From: an uncultured Eubacteriales bacterium
GTDB lineage: Bacteria > Bacillota > Clostridia > Oscillospirales > UBA644
Reading direction: 5' to 3'
NCBI GenBank assembly: GCA_934438175.1
Contig: CAKSBH010000002.1
Coordinates: forward strand, 1 to 64,000
Length of the DNA stretch: 64,000 nucleotides
Within the stretch, counting starts at the first letter, position 1. Each line of letters begins with the position of its first letter. The position numbers and the translations under genes are program-made. Under the pieces are notes generated by a model. It made no database searches and was not told where the DNA came from. It saw only the letters and a list, made by a program, of their open reading frames with translations. Below are positions 33,402 through 41,783 of the stretch, piece after piece.

Positions 33402-34705
33402 GAAACCTTGTTCACGTTGTCGGTGCCGGGTTGGCGGGCTGCGAAGCCGCCTATCAGCTTGCGGAACGGGGGGTTCACGTACGGCTTTACGAAATGAAGC
33501 CGGGAAAAAAGATCCCCGCACACACCACCTCCGATTTTTGCGAGCTGTGCTGCTCCAATTCATTTCGCGCCGAAGGTCTGAAAAACGCCATCGGACTGCT
33601 TAAAGAAGAATTGCGGCACCTCGGTTCGCTTGTTATGCGGTGTGCCGATGCTACCCGTGTTCCCGCGGGAGGTGCGCTGGCGGTAGACCGGGAGGCATTT
33701 TCCCGTATGGTAACGGATTGCATCCGCTCGCATCCCAACATTGAAATTGTAGAAAAAGAGATTCTTTCTCCCCTTTTTGAAGAAAATGCGGTCATCGCTT
33801 CCGGACCGCTGACCTCCGACGGATTGTCGGAAAGCATCCGGGAGTTTTTCGGTGTGGATGCCCTGCATTTCTTTGACGCGGCGGCACCGATCGTCACCGC
33901 GGAAAGCATTGATCTGTCCAAAGCATTTTTTGCTTCCCGCTACGGAAAAGGCGATGCCGATTACATCAACTGCCCCATGACAAGAGAAGAATACGATGCT
34001 TTTTATGAAGCACTGATTCATGCCGAAGAAGTAACCCTGCACGATTTTGAGGACAGCAAGGTCTTTGAGGGCTGCATGCCTGTGGAGGTTATGGCACGCC
34101 GCGGTTATGAAACGCTTCTGTACGGACCGCTGAAGCCGGTGGGGCTGATCGATGAACGAACCGGAATCCGACCCTTTGCCGTGGTTCAGCTGCGAAAAGA
34201 CAACGCCGCCGGCTCGCTGTACAACATGGTGGGGTTCCAAACCCATCTGACGTTTGGCGAACAAAGGCGCGTCTTCGGCAAGATTCCCGGACTGGAGCAG
34301 GCAGAGTTTGCGCGCTTCGGTGTAATGCACCGCAATACGTTCCTCAATTCCCCGGAGGTTCTGACGGAAACGTACGAAACACGCAAAAAGAAAGGCCTTT
34401 TCTTTGCCGGACAGATGACCGGCGTGGAGGGCTATATCGAATCGGCATCTTCCGGCTTTGTGGCAGGAATCAATGCCGACCCGAACCGCACGGAACCGGT
34501 CGTTTTCGGAACAAAGACCGCCATCGGTGCTCTGGCACACTACATCTCGCATGCCAGCCCCGAATCGTTTCAGCCGATGAACATCAGCTTCGGGCTGATC
34601 GAACCGCTGGAAACCACCCGGAAAATAAAAAAGACAGACAAAAAACAACTCATTTCCGACCGCGCGTTGGAAGTTATCGACCAATGGAAAGAACAGGAGA
34701 AATGA
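33398..34705 (+). CDS. trmFO: tRNA U54 methyltransferase TrmFO
   Basis: Forms ribothymidine at position 54 of tRNA using methylene-tetrahydrofolate and FAD. The 435-residue flavoprotein begins with the FAD-binding motif VVGAGLAGCEAA. It carries TTSDFCELCCSNSFR near residue 50, a cysteine-bearing motif typical of TrmFO, and FAGQMTGVEGYIESASSG towards the C-terminus. ATG 33398 overlaps the topA stop (ATGA); the frame upstream belongs to topA DNA. The topA-trmFO order is common in Bacillota. Confidence 0.95.
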   Translation: MRNLVHVVGAGLAGCEAAYQLAERGVHVRLYEMKPGKKIPAHTTSDFCELCCSNSFRAEGLKNAIGLLKEELRHLGSLVMRCADATRVPAGGALAVDREAFSRMVTDCIRSHPNIEIVEKEILSPLFEENAVIASGPLTSDGLSESIREFFGVDALHFFDAAAPIVTAESIDLSKAFFASRYGKGDADYINCPMTREEYDAFYEALIHAEEVTLHDFEDSKVFEGCMPVEVMARRGYETLLYGPLKPVGLIDERTGIRPFAVVQLRKDNAAGSLYNMVGFQTHLTFGEQRRVFGKIPGLEQAEFARFGVMHRNTFLNSPEVLTETYETRKKKGLFFAGQMTGVEGYIESASSGFVAGINADPNRTEPVVFGTKTAIGALAHYISHASPESFQPMNISFGLIEPLETTRKIKKTDKKQLISDRALEVIDQWKEQEK

Positions 34706-34706
34706 T

Positions 34707-35723
34707 ATGAAAATTCTGATTGACGGAGAAGGAGGAGACAAAGCTCCTTCCGAAATTCTCAAAGGATGTTCCCTGGCACTGCAGGAATTTTCCGATCTCG
34801 AACTGCTTGTAACCGGACGGGAAGACGAGCTGAAAGCCGCACTTGCCGACGCGCAGATTTCTTCGGACCGTCTTACCGTTGTTCCTGCGGAAGAACCGCT
34901 GACAATGGAAGACTCGCCGGAAAGTGTTGTGCGTGAAAAGAAAACATCCTCCCTGGGAACCGCGCTGAAAATGCTGGGCGAAGGACAAGCCGATGCCCTG
35001 GTTTCCGCAGGGAACTCCGGAGCGCTTCTGTTTGGCGGAAGTCTGATCGTGCGGCGCATCAAAGGCGTCAAACGTGCGGCGTTTGCCCCGCTTTTTCCCA
35101 CCCGGACCGGGCGCGTTCTGCTTCTGGACAGCGGAGCCACAGTAGACGGACGTCCGGAATTCCTGGAACAGTACGGAATACTCGGTTCCGCCTATATGAA
35201 AGCCGTTTGCGGCATTGAAAAGCCCCGCGTCGGGCTTGCCAACAACGGAGCCGAAGAATGCAAAGGACCCGAACTTTACCGGGAAGCGCACGCACGGCTG
35301 AAAGCCAACCCGGACATCCATTTTGTGGGCAATGTAGAGTGCCGTGATTTTCTTCTCGGCGGCTGTGACGTTCTGGTTGCCGACGGCTTTACGGGCAACA
35401 TGATTCTGAAATCCTGCGAAGGCATGGGGGCTTTCCTGCTTTCGGAAATGAAAGGAATGTTTACCGCGGGATTTTCCACAAAACTGGCATACCTCCTGTT
35501 GAAAAAACAGCTGACTGCTTTCAAGAAGAAGGCCGATTACCGGGAAACCGGCGGCGCCATTCTGCTGGGACTGACCCGTCCGGTCGTCAAGGCACACGGG
35601 TCCAGCGACGCCAAGGCGTTCAAAAATTCCATCCGTCAGGCGTATCTCACGGCAAAGAGCGGCGTGATTGAGGAACTGACTGCCGTGTTTGCCGCAAAGA
35701 AAGAGGAAAAGACCGATGGCTGA
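34707..35723 (+). CDS. plsX: Phosphate acyltransferase PlsX
   Basis: Makes acyl-phosphate from acyl-ACP for phospholipid synthesis. The 338-residue protein shows the PlsX start MKILIDGEGGDKAPSEIL, the central SAGNSGALLFGGSLIVRRI and FVGNVECRDFLLGGCDVLV, and VADGFTGNMILKSCEGMG. It begins one base after trmFO and overlaps the acyl-carrier-protein-like gene by eight bases, followed by rnc, matching the conserved plsX-acp-rnc cluster. Confidence 0.95.
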   Translation: MKILIDGEGGDKAPSEILKGCSLALQEFSDLELLVTGREDELKAALADAQISSDRLTVVPAEEPLTMEDSPESVVREKKTSSLGTALKMLGEGQADALVSAGNSGALLFGGSLIVRRIKGVKRAAFAPLFPTRTGRVLLLDSGATVDGRPEFLEQYGILGSAYMKAVCGIEKPRVGLANNGAEECKGPELYREAHARLKANPDIHFVGNVECRDFLLGGCDVLVADGFTGNMILKSCEGMGAFLLSEMKGMFTAGFSTKLAYLLLKKQLTAFKKKADYRETGGAILLGLTRPVVKAHGSSDAKAFKNSIRQAYLTAKSGVIEELTAVFAAKKEEKTDG

Positions 35724-35946
35724 CATGCTGACGGAGCTGCTGACAGATATTTTCGACACCGATGCCGAAGGCATTACGGAAGAAACGGATCTTGCCGAGG
35801 ACCTCGGCGCAGACGAACAGGATTTGCAGGAAATCTTTTTTAACCTGGAAGAGATGTACCGCATCTCCGCCCCGCTCAAAGACATCCGCACCGTACACAC
35901 CGTGCGGGATCTGCGGGACTATATCAAACGAAAGGGATTAAAATGA
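35716..35946 (+). CDS. Acyl-carrier-protein-like protein without the carrier serine
   Basis: A 76-residue four-helix protein in the usual acpP position between plsX and rnc. It keeps the ACP pattern around the second helix (AEDLGAD...LQEIFFNLEE), but the DSL motif that carries 4'-phosphopantetheine reads DEQ: residue 34 is Glu (codon 35815-35817) where Ser is required. It therefore cannot be loaded in the normal way. It overlaps plsX by eight bases and rnc by four. Either it has a non-carrier role, or a second ACP lies elsewhere. Start ATG 35716 gives a normal ACP length. Confidence 0.85.
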   Translation: MADMLTELLTDIFDTDAEGITEETDLAEDLGADEQDLQEIFFNLEEMYRISAPLKDIRTVHTVRDLRDYIKRKGLK

Positions 35947-36632
35947 CCAGAAATTCCGGAGCGGATCCCGCCGCCTTAGAACAGGAAATCGGATACACGT
36001 TTCAAAACCGAGACCTGCTTCTAATGGCGCTGACCCACTCTTCTTATTACAACGAAAACAAAAACGGACTTCCCTGCAACGAACGTCTGGAATTTCTCGG
36101 AGACGCTGTTTTATCGGCAATTTCCGCGGAATTTCTGTATCGGCGTGAATCCGGAGACGAGGGAGAGCTGTCCCGCACACGGTCGGCACTGGTAAGCGAA
36201 GAAGCACTTTGCCGCTACGCACGGGAGATCAATCTGGGCAAGTATCTGCGGCTGGGAAAAGGCGAATCCGAAACCGGAAGAAGTCGCCCGTCCACACTTG
36301 CCGACGCCTTTGAAGCCGTTATTGCCGCCCTGTATCTGGACGGCGGCTTTTCCCCCGCAAAGGCATTCGTGCTGCCGTACATCGAAGAACATTTCGACGA
36401 GACCCGCCACTCGCACGATTATAAAACCGTTTTGCAGGAAATTGTGCAGAAAAATCCGGGGGATCTGCTTTCTTACGAAATTCTTTCCGAAAACGGACCG
36501 CCGCACAACCGCACCTTTGTCTGCGGCGTGTTCATCAACTCCAACGCCCTCGCAAAGGGAACCGGAAAAACAAAAAAAGCGGCGGAACAGGATGCCGCGC
36601 ACCAGGCATTGGCGCTGATGGGAATTTCCTGA
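35943..36632 (+). CDS. rnc: Ribonuclease III (Rnc)
   Basis: Cuts double-stranded RNA in rRNA maturation and mRNA turnover. The 229-residue protein has the RNase III signature NERLEFLGDAVL and the second acidic motif DAFEAVIAALYLDGG, forming the Mg2+ site. A C-terminal double-stranded-RNA-binding domain ends in GTGKTKKAAEQDAAHQALALM. It overlaps the ACP-like gene through ATGA. Confidence 0.96.
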   Translation: MTRNSGADPAALEQEIGYTFQNRDLLLMALTHSSYYNENKNGLPCNERLEFLGDAVLSAISAEFLYRRESGDEGELSRTRSALVSEEALCRYAREINLGKYLRLGKGESETGRSRPSTLADAFEAVIAALYLDGGFSPAKAFVLPYIEEHFDETRHSHDYKTVLQEIVQKNPGDLLSYEILSENGPPHNRTFVCGVFINSNALAKGTGKTKKAAEQDAAHQALALMGIS

Positions 36633-36655
36633 TTTTCAGAAAAGGAGTACCAAGC

Positions 36656-37420
36656 ATGAAGAAAAGCGTTTTTGTCGGACTGTTTTTTGTCTGTTTCTCG
36701 CTGATTTTTCCGCTGTATATGACCGTGAGAAACGTCACATATCCCATCCGTGTGGATCTTATTCCCACCTTTCTTGGCTTTTTGCTGATTGCCGCAGGGC
36801 TGGACAATCTCCCTTACGCAAACCGCCGTCTTACAGACGCGGGACGGCTGGCGGCAGGGCTCTCGCTGGTCTCCTTTGTCACGCTGATCTCACAGTTCAG
36901 CCCCATTTTCACCCGCGCAAGCGCGCAGACTCCGGTCGGCTCCGGCTGGCGGGTTCTTGCGGCAGGACTTTCTGCGGTCGGGGGCTTTTATGCGGTTTGT
37001 GAACACGCTTTTACGGCGATATATATGGTTTTTGTGGCATATCTCACCTTTTCCATTGCCGGAGAAATCCAACGCCGCACCGCAACGGCAGACCGCTCGT
37101 TCAACGGGCAGAAAAAAGACGCGTACGGAGACCCGGTTTTCTCCGGCGGACTTCTGGACCGGTTTGCATTGCTGTCCCGTGCGATGGGATTTGTTTATGC
37201 CGGCATCGCCGTTCTGTATGCGGCAAACTTTATTTTTGCGCTGATTCAATGGAAGACCACCGGAAAAGCACTTGGGCTGAGCATTTCCTTCTTCGATTTT
37301 GAATTCGGTCTTTGGGCGTTTCTCATTCCGGTTCACGTTTTGTATCTCTGTTATGCCAACACCGCCGTCAACATCTGCGCGCAGACGCGCAGGGAGACAC
37401 GGATCTCCGGGGAGGACTGA
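36656..37420 (+). CDS. Multi-spanning membrane protein, unknown
   Basis: The 254-residue protein has about six hydrophobic segments (around residues 7-25, 36-52, 64-82, 97-125, 175-197 and 214-238), so it is an inner-membrane protein. I do not recognise a family. AAAAGGAG lies eight bases before the ATG. It is 23 bases after rnc and two before a TetR gene, so it may be under that regulator's influence as well as the operon promoter. Confidence 0.65.
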   Translation: MKKSVFVGLFFVCFSLIFPLYMTVRNVTYPIRVDLIPTFLGFLLIAAGLDNLPYANRRLTDAGRLAAGLSLVSFVTLISQFSPIFTRASAQTPVGSGWRVLAAGLSAVGGFYAVCEHAFTAIYMVFVAYLTFSIAGEIQRRTATADRSFNGQKKDAYGDPVFSGGLLDRFALLSRAMGFVYAGIAVLYAANFIFALIQWKTTGKALGLSISFFDFEFGLWAFLIPVHVLYLCYANTAVNICAQTRRETRISGED

Positions 37421-37422
37421 AA

Positions 37423-38022
37423 ATGCAGACAAAAAAAGAATATATACAAAACGCCATTGTCCGCGCCGCCACAGAGGAATTCCTGACGTACGGCTTTGCC
37501 GGCTCCTCGATGCGCCGCATGGCACAGAATGCCGGAACCGGCATGAGTAATTTTTACAACTACTTCCGCAGCAAGGAAGATTTGTTTGCCTTCTTGGTAG
37601 AGGATCGCGCAAAAGCCATCCACACGCTGTTTGACCGTCTTCTTGCCGAAGATTACACCGCATCCTTCCAGACCATTACGGAACACCGTGCGCTGTTGTA
37701 CAACCTGCGTCGCTGGACAACCCGGTTCGACATTCTGTACAACCGGGAAACACTTTTGCTTCTTACGGAAAAAACCGGGGCTCTTTCACAGGAAACCCGT
37801 ATGTATCTCACAGATTCCATGACCGAAGTGCTTCTGAAACTTGCCGCACGGGACCGCGCGGGAAGACTTCCCGACCGATACCCGCTCCGGCACTTTGTAT
37901 CACAGCTTCTCAACAATATGCTTGAAACCGCCCTTTCGATGAAAGAAGATCCGGAGATCAAAGAAATTCTCCGCAATCAACTGGTCACGGCAGTCGCCGG
38001 ATTCTATCTGCTGCTCAACTAA
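37423..38022 (+). CDS. TetR-family transcriptional regulator
   Basis: The 199-residue protein has the TetR N-terminal HTH: VRAATEEFLTYGFAGSSMRR, then MAQNAGTGMSNFYNYFRSKE as the recognition helix region. A helical ligand-binding domain follows. The ligand and targets are unknown; the flanking membrane-protein genes are the obvious candidates. ATG 37423 is chosen because GGGGAGG lies upstream and the HTH then starts at a normal distance from the N-terminus. Confidence 0.9.
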   Translation: MQTKKEYIQNAIVRAATEEFLTYGFAGSSMRRMAQNAGTGMSNFYNYFRSKEDLFAFLVEDRAKAIHTLFDRLLAEDYTASFQTITEHRALLYNLRRWTTRFDILYNRETLLLLTEKTGALSQETRMYLTDSMTEVLLKLAARDRAGRLPDRYPLRHFVSQLLNNMLETALSMKEDPEIKEILRNQLVTAVAGFYLLLN

Positions 38023-38034
38023 AGGAGACGCCGC

Positions 38035-38520
38035 ATGAACAACATTCCCCTGACGCTGGCGGCACCGCGGATTGCTGCCGTTGTACGAACGCTTCTGTTT
38101 TCCGTCCTCTCCGCCGGATGCCTGATTGCCGACGGATATCTGGACAGAATCTCTCATGAAGAAGGACAGAACGCCTTTCTGCTTTGTCTTCTGTTCGGCG
38201 TGGTCACGCTGGCAGCTGCCTGTTTTTTCTGCGCATTCCTGGATGCCGTTCTGTGCCTGGCACGGCGAAGAACCATCGTCCTTACCAACGACACGCTTCA
38301 GGTCTATAACCTGGCTCCGGTCCGCGTGGAAGACATCGAAGCCGTCACCCTGCTTCCGCAAGACACCCTTCCCAAAACACTGACCGTTTCCGTCCGGGAC
38401 GGACGCACGGTCCGCATCCGCCAACGGGATGTGAACTTACCGTTAGAAACCCTGCAATCCGCCATTCAACTGCGGATCTCTTATATCAAAAACAACACAA
38501 CGGAGGAATTTTTTCAATGA
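38035..38520 (+). CDS. Small membrane protein with a C-terminal PH-like region, unknown
   Basis: The 161-residue protein has two hydrophobic segments (about residues 15-33 and 46-75). A soluble tail follows with alternating strands (RRTIVLTNDTLQVYNL, VRVEDIEAVTL, LTVSVRDGRTVRIR), a pattern resembling bacterial PH-like membrane proteins. That is a fold guess only. AAAGGAG lies before the ATG. Its ATGA overlap with the next gene suggests coupled translation. Confidence 0.6.
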   Translation: MNNIPLTLAAPRIAAVVRTLLFSVLSAGCLIADGYLDRISHEEGQNAFLLCLLFGVVTLAAACFFCAFLDAVLCLARRRTIVLTNDTLQVYNLAPVRVEDIEAVTLLPQDTLPKTLTVSVRDGRTVRIRQRDVNLPLETLQSAIQLRISYIKNNTTEEFFQ

Positions 38521-39743
38521 GTACCATGGGCAGAAAGAAAAACGAAATTCTTGTGGGTGCCTTCAACGCCCTCAACGAATATTACACGGAAGAAAAGGAC
38601 TTCCAGATCATTGCCGCAAGCGGTGTGGATTTTATTTTGATGGCATATCTGCACGACGAAAAAAGCGACTACAACCTTTCCATGCTGGAGAAGTACGGCA
38701 TCAAGGCCTTTATCTATGACGTCACGCTCAACACGTCCGACCCTGCAACCCTGACGGATGAAACCGTGCTGAAACTGTCCTCGCCGTACCGTCATTCTCC
38801 CTCGTTCCTGGGATTCGGAATCATTGACGAGCCGGCAGAAGAGATTTTTCCCCACCTCGGCGCCGAAGTCCGTGCCATCCGCCATGCCATTCCGGATGCC
38901 CTGTTCCACATCAATCTTCTTCCGTGGTACGCATTCAACGATACGGACGTGTTCCGTTCGCATCTCCGCAAATTTGCGGAAACCGTGGAAATCAACCACA
39001 TCTCTACCGATGACTATCCGCTGTGGCAGCAGGAAGACGGCTCTCTGACGACAAATGCCAGTTATTACACCGGGCTCAACACCTCCGCTCAGATTGCCAG
39101 CGCATTTGGCAGAGAGCACTGGCTTTACATCGATACGTTCAGCCGTGTTTCGGAGCGCGGCTACCGGGTTCACTCCCGTGAAGACCTGTACTTCCAGGCC
39201 TATTCCGGCTTAACGTTCGGCGCCTGCAAGATTCTGTATTTCGTGTTTGACATCACCGGTTATCACGGCGTTCCCAAGGAAATTCCGGGCGCTCCGTACG
39301 GGATGCGGGATTATGCCCGCGGAGTAACGGAACTGTACGGCTACGGCAAAGAGCTGGCGGATCGCCTGCATGCGCTGTCCGATGTGTACTCCCGCTACTC
39401 CTGGAAGCACACCGAAGCCGTTTTCTGCAACGGCAAAAATGAAGAATTTCTCAAAGGAATTCCCGCCTACACCGAAAACCGGATTGTCGTTGAACAGACG
39501 AACACCGGGCTTGCCGTCGGATCTTTTGACGAAACGGACGGCGACGGCTTTGCCTTTATGGTCATGAACGCCTCCGAGGTCTCGGAAAACATCACCTCGA
39601 ACGTGACCTTCCGGGTTCCGGACGCCGCAACCCTGACGGCGCATATCGGAAACACCTCCGTGCGTCTGCTGCCGGATTCCGAGGGTCTGTACCGGATGGC
39701 AATCGCTCCGGGAATGGCAATCTTCCTTACCGTTACAAAATAA
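38517..39743 (+). CDS. Glycoside-hydrolase-like TIM-barrel protein
   Basis: A 408-residue protein without a signal peptide. It has TIM-barrel features: LVGAFNALNEYYTEEKDFQI, SGVDFILMAYL, then FLGFGIIDEPAEEIF, where the Glu of DEP is placed like the acid/base of GH5/GH42-type enzymes. LYIDTFSR and a C-terminal beta domain (GFAFMVMNASEVSENI, typical of GH accessory domains) follow. The substrate is unknown and activity is inferred. AGGAGG lies before the ATG. It is the last gene of the long operon, ending at a strong terminator. Confidence 0.6.
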   Translation: MSTMGRKKNEILVGAFNALNEYYTEEKDFQIIAASGVDFILMAYLHDEKSDYNLSMLEKYGIKAFIYDVTLNTSDPATLTDETVLKLSSPYRHSPSFLGFGIIDEPAEEIFPHLGAEVRAIRHAIPDALFHINLLPWYAFNDTDVFRSHLRKFAETVEINHISTDDYPLWQQEDGSLTTNASYYTGLNTSAQIASAFGREHWLYIDTFSRVSERGYRVHSREDLYFQAYSGLTFGACKILYFVFDITGYHGVPKEIPGAPYGMRDYARGVTELYGYGKELADRLHALSDVYSRYSWKHTEAVFCNGKNEEFLKGIPAYTENRIVVEQTNTGLAVGSFDETDGDGFAFMVMNASEVSENITSNVTFRVPDAATLTAHIGNTSVRLLPDSEGLYRMAIAPGMAIFLTVTK

Positions 39744-39757
39744 ACGAACAAGAAAAT

Positions 39758-39796
39758 ACGGGGCTGTGCCGACCGGCACAGCCCCGTTTGTTTTTT
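39758..39796. terminator. Strong terminator closing the long operon
   Basis: A 13-base-pair stem (from ACGGGGCTGTGCC at 39758) around a short loop, followed by a T-rich tract. It lies between convergent genes and probably serves the nagA side too. Confidence 0.8.
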
Positions 39797-39800
39797 CGGT

Positions 39801-41573
39801 TCAGTTCAGGTGATTCACCTTGATTTCGCCCCGGACAACAACCAGTTTGATGTTCATATCCTTGTCAACCACAAGAATATCCGCATTCTTTCCTTCCTCG
39901 ACCGATCCGGTTTTATCGTCCACACGGATAGCGCGGGCGGGATTGATCGTCGCGGATTTGATGGCTTGCTTCATCGGAATGCCAAACGAAAGAACATTTT
40001 TCAGCTCTTCATATACGTTGGAGGTGGATGCGGCGATGGTTCCGTCTGCCAGCAACGCCTTTCCGTCCCTCACATAAACGGTCTGGCCGCCGAGATCGTA
40101 TTCTCCGTCATGATGTCCGGCAGCCCGCATGGAATCGCTGATGATCACACTGCCGTCCTCCCCCAGCATCCGGAAAGCGATCCGAAGGGCTGCGGGGTGA
40201 ATGTGAAAACCGTCACAGATCAGTTCGGCACGCACACCGTATTCCTGTGCCTTGTCAAAGACGGCACCGACAACACCGGGCGAACGGTGCGCCAGCCCGC
40301 TCTGGGCATTATACAGGTGCGTAATATGCCGCACGCCCCATTCCATTGCTTTTACCGCTTCGTCGTAACCGGCTGCCGTATGCGCGATGGAAACCGGACA
40401 AATGGGTTGAATTTCTTTGATAAACGGCTCGGAGCCCTCGCATTCGGGAGCAATATCCACCACACGGATTGCACCGCGACAGCCCTCATAAAGTTTTTTG
40501 AACTCTTCTTTATCCGGATTGCGGACGTATGCGGGATTCTGCGCACCCCGCTTGGACATGGCAATGTAGGGTCCCTCCATGTTGGCACCGTGAATATACG
40601 CGCCCGTAACGTTATCTTTCATGTTGTCAATGTTGGCAAAAATCTTTTCCAACTCTTCAAACGGCAGCGTCATGGAAGTGGGACAGAAGGATGTAATGCC
40701 CTTTTCCACCAGGCAGCGGCTCATTGCCTCCAGTGCCTCCGGCGTCGCGTCTCCGGTATCCGCACCGGCACAGCCGTGGATGTGCATATCGATCAGACCG
40801 GGCAGAACCGTCAGCCCCTCCAGATCGTATACCGTTTCCGCCGAAAGATTTTCCGCCACACGCTCAATGGTTTCGCCATGAATCAGAACATCCTTTTTCT
40901 CCGGCTCAAAGGTCGCACCGTAAACGGTTGCATTTTTCAAAACAAACGGTTCCATAACTTTCTCCTTGCCTTTCTTTGCTTTTACATGAAATATCGGTTG
41001 TCCCAGTTCCGAAAAACGGGTTTCGTATTCGGTCATACAAGTGTTGGGAATGTCGCTGTGATGCAGGTCCCGAGTCAGATCGTAAAGGGTCCAGCCATCG
41101 CCCCACAACTCCCCCAAGGTATACTCAAACAGCTTTTGATTGTCGGTTTTGATGCTCAGAACGCCGTCCGGCTTCAGAATACGCGCATACAGGCGCAAAA
41201 ACGAGCGGTTGGTCAGCCGCCTCTTGGCATCCCTGCGGCGGGGCCATGGGTCGGAAAAGTTCAGATATACGGTATCGGCACATCCGGCGGGGCATGCCTC
41301 GGAAAGCGTTTGCGCATCAGCCAGAAGAAACCGCAGATTCTTCCGCTCTGCCGCGGCCGCCTTTTCCACCGCCATCACCATGACGTCCGGAACCTTTTCC
41401 AGCGCGTAAAAGCGGACATTCTCATCCTCCGTCATTCCCACGGCAAAACTGCCCTTGCCGCACCCGATCTCAATCAGAAGCGGATGACCCGCTTCCGGAA
41501 CAATGCAATCCGTCAGGTACGAGGCGTTGCGCTCCAGCCGGGGAACGGTATTTTTCTTTTTCCTTGCTCTCAT
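39801..41573 (-). CDS. TrmB-NagA fusion: tRNA m7G46 methyltransferase plus GlcNAc-6-phosphate deacetylase
   Basis: One uninterrupted 590-residue frame. Residues 1-206 are TrmB (EIGCGKGSFAVGM for S-adenosylmethionine, NFSDPWPRRRDAKRRLT for tRNA), which makes 7-methylguanosine at tRNA position 46. Residues 207-590 are complete NagA (LIDMHIHGCAGADTGD, HGANMEGPYI, IAHTAAGYDEA, ITHLYNAQS, ISDSMRAAG), which deacetylates N-acetylglucosamine-6-phosphate. No stop separates them. An ATG with AAGGAG six bases upstream sits exactly at the NagA N-terminus (40955), so NagA may also be made alone. Start 41573 gives the usual TrmB N-terminus; an in-frame ATG at 41615 is possible. Confidence 0.85.
   Translation of the reverse strand: MRARKKKNTVPRLERNASYLTDCIVPEAGHPLLIEIGCGKGSFAVGMTEDENVRFYALEKVPDVMVMAVEKAAAAERKNLRFLLADAQTLSEACPAGCADTVYLNFSDPWPRRRDAKRRLTNRSFLRLYARILKPDGVLSIKTDNQKLFEYTLGELWGDGWTLYDLTRDLHHSDIPNTCMTEYETRFSELGQPIFHVKAKKGKEKVMEPFVLKNATVYGATFEPEKKDVLIHGETIERVAENLSAETVYDLEGLTVLPGLIDMHIHGCAGADTGDATPEALEAMSRCLVEKGITSFCPTSMTLPFEELEKIFANIDNMKDNVTGAYIHGANMEGPYIAMSKRGAQNPAYVRNPDKEEFKKLYEGCRGAIRVVDIAPECEGSEPFIKEIQPICPVSIAHTAAGYDEAVKAMEWGVRHITHLYNAQSGLAHRSPGVVGAVFDKAQEYGVRAELICDGFHIHPAALRIAFRMLGEDGSVIISDSMRAAGHHDGEYDLGGQTVYVRDGKALLADGTIAASTSNVYEELKNVLSFGIPMKQAIKSATINPARAIRVDDKTGSVEEGKNADILVVDKDMNIKLVVVRGEIKVNHLN
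40953..40967 (-). promoter_or_regulatory. Internal ribosome site and ATG for stand-alone NagA
   Basis: Minus-strand AAGGAG (40962-40967), a six-base spacer, then ATG (40953-40955), in frame within the TrmB-NagA reading frame. A product from here would be a standard 384-residue NagA. This suggests trmB and nagA were ordinary neighbours and the trmB stop was lost. Confidence 0.7.
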
Positions 41574-41609
41574 GCCGTGAAAATTCCTTTCAAAAGCCAC
41601 AGTTTCCGA

Positions 41610-41638
41610 TTGCATTCATACGGAAAATATGTTATAAT
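41610..41638 (+). promoter_or_regulatory. Probable pfp promoter
   Basis: TTGCAT (41610-41615) and TATAAT (41633-41638) with a 17-base spacer. Its transcript would carry a leader of about 140 bases and would cross the opposing trmB-nagA promoter at 41662-41690. Confidence 0.6.
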
Positions 41639-41661
41639 CATTCTGTATCCGAAGTGGATTC

Positions 41662-41690
41662 AGTATACCACACTCTGTCCCAAAATTCAA
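41662..41690 (-). promoter_or_regulatory. trmB-nagA promoter
   Basis: Minus-strand TTGAAT (41685-41690) and TATACT (41662-41667), 17-base spacer. It faces the pfp promoter, so the two transcripts begin within about ten bases of each other and run through each other's promoter. Confidence 0.65.
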
Positions 41691-41783
41691 CACTCAAGGC
41701 AAATTTCCGCAAAGAAAAATAACTTCTTTTTTGAGGAACAGACCTTTTTTTGATAAAACTATACTTTCGGAGGTATTTTTGTT

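Noticed and set aside
31209..33563. 784-codon minus-strand open frame opposite topA
   Set aside because: It is a mirror frame of topA, with no family motifs or ribosome site; long antisense frames are common opposite GC-rich genes.
39810..41753. 647-codon plus-strand open frame opposite trmB-nagA
   Set aside because: It is antisense to clear TrmB and NagA motifs and lacks a plausible start.
41759..41783. TATACT at 41760 as the pfp promoter
   Set aside because: It has no -35 at a usable distance, and transcription would start inside the ribosome site.
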